This document shows positions 1 through 6,151 of a DNA stretch of 16,605 nt, piece by piece. The stretch comes from an uncultured Parafilimonas sp. (GTDB lineage: Bacteria; Bacteroidota; Bacteroidia; Chitinophagales; Chitinophagaceae): assembly GCA_937892395.1 (NCBI GenBank), contig CALAGJ010000031.1:1-16605 (forward strand), given 5' to 3'. The position numbers and the translations under genes are program-made. Below the pieces are notes generated by a model that saw nothing but the letters and a program-made list of their open reading frames with translations, was not told the DNA's origin and did no database searches. Each line of letters opens with the position of its first letter. Within the stretch, counting starts at the first letter, position 1.

Positions 1-51
1 AATGGCCCATTTTTTCTTATTCTTGCACTTTTAAAATTGGTTTTTAGACAG

Positions 52-73
52 ACTGCCGTTGTGTGCAAGCAGT
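52..73. other. Imperfect hairpin upstream of the orphan lipoprotein gene
   Basis: ACTGC (52-56) pairs with GCAGT (69-73), and inside it TTG (59-61) pairs with CAA (66-68) around a TGTG loop, leaving a CG bulge at 57-58. The result is an 8-bp stem with extrahelical bases just before GTTGTAACAG. Structured elements like this occur between small cassette-like genes in Bacteroidota, and bulged stems are also a feature of integron attC sites, but the canonical attC core boxes are not clearly present. The function is unknown. Confidence 0.3.
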
Positions 74-144
74 TGTAACAGCGTTCAATTTAAGTGTGAC
101 ATTGTGTAAAATTGTTTATTTCTGCATCAAGACAAAAAACTCAA

Positions 145-633
145 GTGACAAAACCCATATTTTCAGTTTTCGGACTTATTGTATTATTCTTAATTTCTTG
201 TAGGTCGACAAACAATATTGCTGGGACATATCGTTCAAACTTTGCTGTTCTTGGTTTTTTCGGTACAAGAATTAACTTAAATACTGACTCTTCGTTTGGT
301 TTTCGAATGAGAGGCGACATGAATTTTGATACATCTAAAGGATACTACAAGGTTGACAATAAATATTTAGCCCTTTATCATGAACCTTTTAAGCCTGACA
401 CTTCCGATTATGAAAAGTATGGCAAAGAAGCAGTTTTAACAAGATATGCTTTGTCGACAAACAACCACTTGGACAATCCTGAAAAATATTTAATTGGAAA
501 CAAGAAACTGTTTGTTTGTGACACAGCTGGACAAGTAATCAAAAAGCAGTTTGGCTATTCAAAATGTAGACAATATTTAATTTTTGGCAAGCATTGGTAC
601 AAAAGACGATACTATCTTAAACGAGTTGCCTGA
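145..633 (+). CDS. Small orphan lipoprotein, lipocalin/NlpE-like pattern (hypothetical)
   Basis: I do not recognise a specific family. Read from GTG at 145, the protein is 162 residues and starts with a compact lipoprotein signal peptide (MTKP, a hydrophobic stretch, then LISC with the lipidated Cys at residue 19). The frame is open from a TTG at 112, which would add 11 polar residues before the signal. GTG fits a signal peptide better, and a weak -7-like TAAAATTG at 107-114 would overlap the TTG. No in-frame ATG exists near the N-terminus. The mature part begins with an alternating pattern (G-x-Y, T-x-I-x-L, S-S-F-x-F, then G-Y-Y and L-A-L-Y) typical of small beta-barrel lipocalin-like lipoproteins. 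That fold is inferred from pattern only. The gene stands alone, converges on glgB and has no functional neighbours, which would suit a cassette-like accessory gene. Confidence 0.6.
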   Translation: MTKPIFSVFGLIVLFLISCRSTNNIAGTYRSNFAVLGFFGTRINLNTDSSFGFRMRGDMNFDTSKGYYKVDNKYLALYHEPFKPDTSDYEKYGKEAVLTRYALSTNNHLDNPEKYLIGNKKLFVCDTAGQVIKKQFGYSKCRQYLIFGKHWYKRRYYLKRVA

Positions 634-804
634 ATGCCTGCCTACAACATTGGTAACCTTTGCACAACTACAATTTCAGAAAAAAAATCATAAAAGTTTG
701 CTGCTCAAAGGTTCTTTAGGGCTCAATACAGCTTGTCTATTTTCATTCGAGATGGATGGGATGTAAAAAACAATTGGCTAAAAATTCTCAAAATCCGCAT
801 TGCA

Positions 805-2835
805 CTAACCTAATACTACAGCGCTTAATGCAGGCAGATGAACTTTGAGCTTATACCATTTATTTTTTTTATCTGTTGCTTCTGAAATAATATCTGGATT
901 ATACACATCACCCGTGCCCCAATAAGCGGTGTCATTGCTATTAAAAATTTCTTTCCATTTCGATTTTCCTTGTACATGTATTTCCCAATCTTTCCTTACA
1001 ACAGGTGTCATATTTAGTATTACCAATACATCATCTTTCCTCTTCATTCCTTTGCGTTTAAAACTTATTACAGACTCTGTTCTCTTATTTAAATCTACCC
1101 ACTCAAAGCCCCCAACATCAAATTGTTTTTCATATAATGCCGGGTAATTTCTGTACAATTTATTGAGCATACTTACGCAATATTTTAATCCGCCATGGCT
1201 TACTAAATCCGTTAACGACCATTGTAGTTCAGATTTGTAATTCCATTCATTAGTGGCACCAAATTCATTTCCCATAAAAAGGAGTTTAGCTCCGGGATGG
1301 GTAAACATATAAGTATATAACAACCGCAGATTGGCATGCTTCTGCCATTCATCGCCAGGCATTTTATACAGCATGGGGCTTTTGCCATGCACGACTTCAT
1401 CATGGCTGAGTGGTAGCATAAAGTTTTCATCATAAAAATACATTATACTAAAGCTGAATTTATTTTGACTAAACTGTCTGAAAATGGGATCCAGCTTAAA
1501 ATAATCCAATGTGTCGTGCATCCAACCCATCATCCATTTCATACCAAAACCAAGCCCTCCATCAAAAATGGGTTTACTTATTTTTGGCCAGTCTGTGGCC
1601 TCTTCGGCAATGGTTTGTATATCTGGAAAATCACGATACAGTGTGGCGTTCAAATCTTTTATAAAAGCAATGGCTTCTAAATTTCCATTACCCCCAAATT
1701 CATTAGGTTCCCATTGACCTTCATTCCTACTGTAATCCAAGCGAAGCATACTGCTTACGGCATCTACCCGTAGTCCATCGGCATGAAATCTATCGCACCA
1801 AAACCTGGCACTACTGATTAAAAAGCTTTTTACTTCTCCCCTACTGTAGTTGAAAATATAACTATTCCAATCCGGATGATAGCCCTTGCGCATATCTGCA
1901 TATTCATAAGTATGTGCACCGTCAAACATGTATAAACCATGTGCATCATAAGGAAAATGCGAAGGCACCCAATCTAATATAACACCAATGCCTGCTATAT
2001 GCAATGCATCTACCAATGCCGCAAAATCCTGTGGCGAACCAAACCTGCATGTAGGGGCAAAATAACCTGTGCCCTGATAACCCCAACTGCCATCAAATGG
2101 ATGCTCCATAATAGGCATCAATTCTACATGAGTAAAGCCCATTTCTAAACAGTATGGAACGAGTTTTTCTGCAATTTGCTGATAAGTATTATAACTTTCT
2201 TCATCTGATGCATTGGGCCGCATCCAACTGGCCAAGTGTATTTCATAAATGCTCCAAGGTGCATTGAGGTTATTATGCTTATGACGCTGCTCCATCCATT
2301 CTTTATCCTTCCACTCATAAAAAGTACCCCATATTTTTGATGCAGTAGAAGGTCGTAATTCTGCAAAATGTGCAAATGGATCTGCTTTATCCAATTCTAA
2401 ACCTTCGTAGCCGATGATATGGTATTTATACACTTCTCCATTCAGCAGATTGGGCAAAAATCCTTCCCATATACCACTACCATCCTTGCGTACATGCAAC
2501 TGATGTTCTAATTTATTCCATTCATTAAAATTTCCTATGACGCTTACTGTTGTTGCATTTGGAGCCCATACAGCAAAATAAGTACCTACTGTATTGAGTA
2601 CTTCTATTTGCTTATTTCCAAAATATTCATAGAGACTGTAGTTTGTGCCTTGTTGAAAATTTTTTACGGCTTCATCTGTAAAAAGAGAATAATTCCAAAC
2701 AGCCAAATCTGTATGTATAAAATGATTTTCTTCATACTTTACTACTTTATTTGATTCTGGTTTATTGGCTTGAATAGCTTTTGCATCAGCAGACTTTTCA
2801 GTTTTTATTGTTGCCTTTTTTATACCTTTTGCCAT
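805..2835 (-). CDS. glgB: 1,4-alpha-glucan (glycogen) branching enzyme, GH13
   Basis: Transfers segments of alpha-1,4-glucan to alpha-1,6 positions during glycogen synthesis in the cytoplasm. The protein is 676 residues, normal for the family. After a Lys-rich, low-complexity N-terminus (about residues 1-35) comes a CBM48 module (about 75-165, with FAVWAPNA and GNFNEWN). The GH13 barrel follows, with GVILDWVPSHF (region I, about 284-294), DGLRVDAVSSML (region II, nucleophile D358), AEEATDWP (region III, acid/base Glu at 411/412) and LSHDEVVHGK (region IV, D479). FMGNEFGATNEW and a C-terminal all-beta domain complete it. All catalytic residues are present. The ATG at 2835 is the natural start. 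No other glycogen-synthesis gene lies beside it, so it appears to be a single-gene unit with a weak promoter just upstream. It converges with the lipoprotein gene to its left. The nearby CBM-like lipoprotein may or may not be related. Confidence 0.97.
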   Translation of the reverse strand: MAKGIKKATIKTEKSADAKAIQANKPESNKVVKYEENHFIHTDLAVWNYSLFTDEAVKNFQQGTNYSLYEYFGNKQIEVLNTVGTYFAVWAPNATTVSVIGNFNEWNKLEHQLHVRKDGSGIWEGFLPNLLNGEVYKYHIIGYEGLELDKADPFAHFAELRPSTASKIWGTFYEWKDKEWMEQRHKHNNLNAPWSIYEIHLASWMRPNASDEESYNTYQQIAEKLVPYCLEMGFTHVELMPIMEHPFDGSWGYQGTGYFAPTCRFGSPQDFAALVDALHIAGIGVILDWVPSHFPYDAHGLYMFDGAHTYEYADMRKGYHPDWNSYIFNYSRGEVKSFLISSARFWCDRFHADGLRVDAVSSMLRLDYSRNEGQWEPNEFGGNGNLEAIAFIKDLNATLYRDFPDIQTIAEEATDWPKISKPIFDGGLGFGMKWMMGWMHDTLDYFKLDPIFRQFSQNKFSFSIMYFYDENFMLPLSHDEVVHGKSPMLYKMPGDEWQKHANLRLLYTYMFTHPGAKLLFMGNEFGATNEWNYKSELQWSLTDLVSHGGLKYCVSMLNKLYRNYPALYEKQFDVGGFEWVDLNKRTESVISFKRKGMKRKDDVLVILNMTPVVRKDWEIHVQGKSKWKEIFNSNDTAYWGTGDVYNPDIISEATDKKNKWYKLKVHLPALSAVVLG

Positions 2836-2851
2836 TGCTATCTATTTGGGC

Positions 2852-2859
2852 GAAAGATA
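2852..2859 (-). promoter_or_regulatory. Possible glgB -7 box
   Basis: On the minus strand this reads TATCTTTC, one mismatch from the Bacteroidota -7 consensus TAnnTTTG, about 17 bases upstream of the glgB ATG. No convincing TTTG -33 element is visible at the expected distance, so this is a weak call. Confidence 0.3.
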
Positions 2860-2931
2860 AGTGATTGGCCTAAAAGGAAAATAGATTGATACATGGATTG
2901 GCCCATAAAATTACCTACTATTACATTATAC

Positions 2932-3111
2932 TCAAATTTTGTAGCTTACTTTGACTTGAAAAGCTGAAAAGCAATATAGATAAGTGTTTGAGGTAAATTT
3001 TTGGTTGGTGAAATAGTGAATATTTTTAAACTCAACCATGGCTCTTAAACCTTTGATATACGGCATTTCTGCATTGTTATACATTTCAACTGCAACATCT
3101 GCTTTAAAAAA
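2932..3111 (-). pseudogene. Remnant of an outer-membrane beta-barrel protein gene (C-terminal end)
   Basis: The 332-bp gap between glgB and the next gene contains a minus-strand frame of 57 codons, from just after an in-frame TAA (3112-3114) to a TGA (2932-2934). It has protein-like composition and alternating hydrophobicity. It reads ADVAVEMYNNAEMPYIKGLR, continues through VEFKNIHYF and a Thr/Asn-rich loop, and ends FQVKVSYKI. A final amphipathic strand ending in an aromatic/hydrophobic residue at the very C-terminus is typical of outer-membrane barrel proteins in this phylum. No start codon with a signal peptide exists. The only internal ATG near the beginning (3084) would give about 50 residues. 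The best reading is the leftover 3' end of a deleted gene. A genuine small protein from the internal ATG is the alternative. The rest of the gap is AT-rich and featureless apart from the possible glgB promoter. Confidence 0.35.
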
Positions 3112-3167
3112 TTACTTCTCCTATCAATCATAAAAATCAATCTGTAGTAAATTTTATATCATTATAA

Positions 3168-3527
3168 TTATTGTACTGAAGGCTGATCAAAAACTGCTCG
3201 ATAGTATGTGGTGTCCTGATCTGAAAAATATATGCGCCGATTATCTGCTTCTTGCAATTCAAATTGACCATTTACCGTAAACTTACATTCACCATATAAA
3301 TATCCAGTATTTATTTCAAGCGTGCATTGGTACAAACTATCTTTTACAAGTGTTTTCATGGCATAATCTTCTGACCAAGAAAGTGGTGTGCCTTCTCCCC
3401 TAATTCCTACAGATTTTATATTTGCTTGTTTACTTACATCTACTGTAAGCACTACAATTCTTTTATAAGTGGGTTGTACACAACTGGCAAACATGGCCAA
3501 CAAAATGATGATACTAATTTTTTGCAT
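3168..3527 (-). CDS. Small lipoprotein with CBM20-like (starch/glycogen-binding) pattern
   Basis: A 119-residue exported lipoprotein: the signal peptide ends LAMFASC, with the lipidated Cys at residue 16. The mature domain has the spacing of a small immunoglobulin-like carbohydrate-binding module: V-x-V strands near 25-30, V-x-I-x-G at 40-44, L-S-W at 49-51, a D-S-L-Y strand at 63-66, Y-x-x-x-x-K-F-x-V-N-G at 78-87, then E-L and N-R at 96-97. CBM20 domains end similarly with a K-(Y/F) strand, a W/E and a terminal NR. I infer a CBM20/AMPK-like fold, but the match is by eye and binding is unproven. The start overlaps the end of the DoxX-family gene by 14 bp, so the two are probably translationally coupled. 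It is the last gene of a three-gene cluster. Confidence 0.6.
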   Translation of the reverse strand: MQKISIIILLAMFASCVQPTYKRIVVLTVDVSKQANIKSVGIRGEGTPLSWSEDYAMKTLVKDSLYQCTLEINTGYLYGECKFTVNGQFELQEADNRRIYFSDQDTTYYRAVFDQPSVQ

Positions 3528-3999
3528 GATTTATTTTTTTTGAAAAGAGATAATCTAGACCAAAACGTCCACTTCCTAAAATCAGATGATATAATGCTAC
3601 CCATAAAAATCCTAAAGAGGGCAGCATATTCCAACTACCTTGACCCCATTGTTGTATAAAAGCCGCAACACACATGGTGCATATGATTAGGAAAGATGAA
3701 AATCTAGTACAAAAACCTGCAGCAAATAATAGTCCGCCTACGGCTTCGCTAAATGCGCCCATCCAAGCAAAAAACACGGGCATGAGTGCAAAAATTCCTC
3801 CATAAGCTGCCACATCTTGCGGAAACCAAAATGCTACTTCAAAGAGACCTAAGTTTTTTTCTGGCGGGCTCCATGGCACGCCGAATTTTGCAGCACCAAA
3901 ATCTAAACTAAGCATCATTCCACATGCTATTCTTGGTATGGTTATTAATGCATCTTGCCACCAGAAAGGCAGGCATATTGGCTTTATTATTCTTTTCAT
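3514..3999 (-). CDS. DoxX-family integral membrane protein
   Basis: A 161-residue protein with about four hydrophobic segments (roughly 18-35, 65-95, 97-117 and 124-143) and the DoxX-family arrangement: a first helix ending in a short G-x-x-K-F loop, an FxEAVGGLLFAAGF helix (about 83-96) and F-S-S-F-L-I-I at the start of the third helix. DoxX proteins are small membrane proteins, some linked to quinone or thiosulfate redox chemistry, but most bacterial members have no defined role. The insertion around 38-60 (G-V-P-W-S-P-P-E-K-N) is common in Bacteroidota members. It starts 14 bp after the head-GIN gene and overlaps the downstream lipoprotein gene by 14 bp, so all three appear to be one transcription unit. 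Confidence 0.85.
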   Translation of the reverse strand: MKRIIKPICLPFWWQDALITIPRIACGMMLSLDFGAAKFGVPWSPPEKNLGLFEVAFWFPQDVAAYGGIFALMPVFFAWMGAFSEAVGGLLFAAGFCTRFSSFLIICTMCVAAFIQQWGQGSWNMLPSLGFLWVALYHLILGSGRFGLDYLFSKKINHAKN

Positions 4000-4013
4000 T
4001 TTATAAAAGATTA

Positions 4014-4697
4014 TTATTGAATTTTACTATTTCCTGTGGCAGATGAATTGGCTGAAGATCTTCCGATACCTTTATTTTTTACGAAACCATTACCACTGGC
4101 ATGTGCTTCAAACTGGTTGTTGGTATTAATATATACATTACCATTACCACTTGCCTCTACATTGACATTTTTTGCTTCTAGCATACCTGCCTCTATGTTT
4201 CCATTATCTCTTTTTATTATATCTAACTCATCCACTGAGCCTATAGCACTTATATTTCCATTGCCCCTATTTTGCAAGCGTAGATAGCGTCCAACTATAC
4301 CGGTAATGTTGCAGTTACTATTGCCATATTGCTCCACCACACTTAGTTCCGGCATGGTTATAAGTATTTTAATATTTGTATTTTCTATATACAATCTATT
4401 ATTTTTATTACCCTCAAAGACGAAACAGAGCACACCTTCTTTTTCAACTACTCCAATCTGATTATTAAAATTATCATCTGCATGCATGGTTATAGAAAAT
4501 GGTTTACCAACAACCACTTCTATCTCACCACTCATATCTGAAAAAAGTAGTTTATCGAAATTGTGATAAGCATAAGTACTGGTAATAATTTTACCACTAC
4601 CATTTAACGGTTTCCCTTGCGCATGAACCTTACAGGAGTATGTAGCTATCAATAAAACGGTGAAGCAGAGAGCAGTTATTTTTTTGAACTGTTTCAT
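4014..4697 (-). CDS. Head-GIN domain (DUF2807) exported protein
   Basis: A 227-residue exported protein. The N-terminus is a signal peptide with a hydrophobic core at about 8-21. A possible lipobox Cys is at 22, but V-H-A followed by Gln-27 is a good signal peptidase I site, so lipidation is uncertain. The rest is a DUF2807 (putative auto-transporter adhesin, head GIN) domain. It opens with L-F-S-D-M-S-G-E-I-E-V, and rungs carry a recurring G-N motif about every 20 residues (near 125, 145, 165, 185, 202 and 222), as expected for a right-handed beta-helix or layered beta fold. The domain is common in Bacteroidota envelopes, and its function is not established. It is the first gene of the cluster with DoxX and the small lipoprotein. 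The 170 bp upstream contains only a weak -7-like CAATTTTG (4732-4739, minus strand). Confidence 0.88.
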   Translation of the reverse strand: MKQFKKITALCFTVLLIATYSCKVHAQGKPLNGSGKIITSTYAYHNFDKLLFSDMSGEIEVVVGKPFSITMHADDNFNNQIGVVEKEGVLCFVFEGNKNNRLYIENTNIKILITMPELSVVEQYGNSNCNITGIVGRYLRLQNRGNGNISAIGSVDELDIIKRDNGNIEAGMLEAKNVNVEASGNGNVYINTNNQFEAHASGNGFVKNKGIGRSSANSSATGNSKIQ

Positions 4698-4867
4698 TTT
4701 TTTGAATTTAATTTTTTGAATAATGATTCAGCAAAATTGAAACGATTGTAAAAGGCAGTCGCTGCATTATATTATTTGAGACCAAAGGAATAGGTGTCAA
4801 ATAAAATAGATGTGTTTCAAATCTTCCGATTACTTAAAAATCAATGCATTAGAAATTTGTATGCCTG

Positions 4868-6103
4868 CTACTTCGAGATTGTTTGATGCCTTTCTAAGAG
4901 GTAATCTTTAGGAGATAATCCTGTAATTTTTTTAAAAGATCTATTGAATGTGGCTTTACTGTTGAACCCAGAGTCATAAGCAATGCCCAGAAGGGTTTGT
5001 GTTTGATGTTGGCCAGCTTCAAATTTTTCGATAACCGCTTTTACACGGTATTCATTTATAAAATCATTAAAGTTTTGATTGGTAGCAATATTAATGACTT
5101 TACTAAGATTGGAAGGGTTAGTATTAGCATGCCGGGCAAGTTCTGAAAGAGTAAGTTGTGGCTCTAAAAATAATTCTTTGTCTTGCATTAATACTTTTAG
5201 TTTTTCTATCCACACCTCAATTTCTGTGGGTAATATATCTGGTAAAGGATTAATATTTAATTCGGGATCTTCATTTTGAGCCTTTAGTTCGTTATCTGCT
5301 TTTTGTGGCTCATTTGTATTGAATGCCAGCAAATGCCATTTATCTGAATGATTATAATAACCAGCTATACTAAGATTATATGTTACAAAGCCCAATCCAA
5401 TATATGCATACCATTCAAATCGATAACTATTGCCATTCGTTAAGAGTCCAATCAAATCAAAAATTAAAAAAATGATTACACCTATACCGCATAAATACAA
5501 AAGATTTCTAAGCCATTGTAAATCTAATTTATAGGTAGATGAAAAGTTTTCTTGTAGATAAATACGATACGCTTTAAAAATTTGTAAAGTTTTTATAAGG
5601 TAATAAACAAATGAGAGATACCCAGATAATATAAAAATTTTCGATTTATCTATTTCAGAAAATGGGCCTTTGGTTCCAAATTGGGTTGATTCACTATTTT
5701 CAAAAGGAGCATAAAATCCAAAATCAATAATCAGTTTTCCAACCACTAAAATTGTATAAGCAATGGGTAGGATTAAATGATAAAAATGAATATGCTTAAA
5801 GCTAAATTTTGCATTGGTAAGACTTTGAAAATAAAAATAAATTAAAGGCCCCAAAAGTAGCATGTTGTTGAAAGGAAAATAAAACATGAAACTCGTGTAT
5901 GTATCATGACTGTCATACCATCCTGCAAAGCCTAACATCCAATATGCTATTTTTATGGCATTGAGTATGAGTAATATGCCAAGTAATGCATCACTCAATC
6001 TTTCTTCTTTGCGATAACGAAAAAATAATAAAAAAGCAAAAATTATTGCATGCAGAAATGGAACAAGTAGTAGGCTGCTGTACACATTAAAATCAAACAG
6101 CAT
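4868..6103 (-). CDS. Membrane-anchored AraC-family transcriptional regulator
   Basis: A 411-residue protein with two parts. The first 250 or so residues hold about seven hydrophobic helices (starting at about 8, 38, 75, 107, 150, 200 and 232), resembling the 7TM sensor halves of Bacteroidota AraC regulators. An acidic linker (about 268-295) leads to a C-terminal AraC/HTH_18 DNA-binding domain (about 300-405). It contains LSELARHANTNPSNLSKVIN as the first helix-turn-helix, IAYDSGFNSKATFNRSFKKI as the second, and the typical ending T-G-L-S-P-K-D-Y. It presumably senses a membrane or periplasmic cue and acts on DNA while tethered. The signal and targets are unknown. It lies 48 bp downstream of sucA on the same strand and upstream of the head-GIN cluster, which it could regulate, but nothing in the sequence proves that. 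Confidence 0.9.
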   Translation of the reverse strand: MLFDFNVYSSLLLVPFLHAIIFAFLLFFRYRKEERLSDALLGILLILNAIKIAYWMLGFAGWYDSHDTYTSFMFYFPFNNMLLLGPLIYFYFQSLTNAKFSFKHIHFYHLILPIAYTILVVGKLIIDFGFYAPFENSESTQFGTKGPFSEIDKSKIFILSGYLSFVYYLIKTLQIFKAYRIYLQENFSSTYKLDLQWLRNLLYLCGIGVIIFLIFDLIGLLTNGNSYRFEWYAYIGLGFVTYNLSIAGYYNHSDKWHLLAFNTNEPQKADNELKAQNEDPELNINPLPDILPTEIEVWIEKLKVLMQDKELFLEPQLTLSELARHANTNPSNLSKVINIATNQNFNDFINEYRVKAVIEKFEAGQHQTQTLLGIAYDSGFNSKATFNRSFKKITGLSPKDYLLERHQTISK

Positions 6104-6151
6104 GTGTAAACTTCATTTAATTGTAAGGAGGAAGTAGATTGTAAGTGTGTT

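Noticed and set aside
584..766. A 60-codon plus-strand frame after the lipoprotein gene
   Set aside because: It overlaps the end of the lipoprotein gene, has no signal peptide or domain pattern, and its composition looks like translated non-coding sequence. The 634-804 gap otherwise shows nothing clear.
929..2375. Several 60-80 codon frames inside glgB on both strands
   Set aside because: They are out-of-frame or antisense readings of a complete, well-conserved enzyme and have no features of their own.
3426..3659. Plus- and minus-strand frames overlapping the DoxX and lipoprotein genes
   Set aside because: The coding frames of DoxX and the lipoprotein explain the region; the alternatives lack protein-like pattern.
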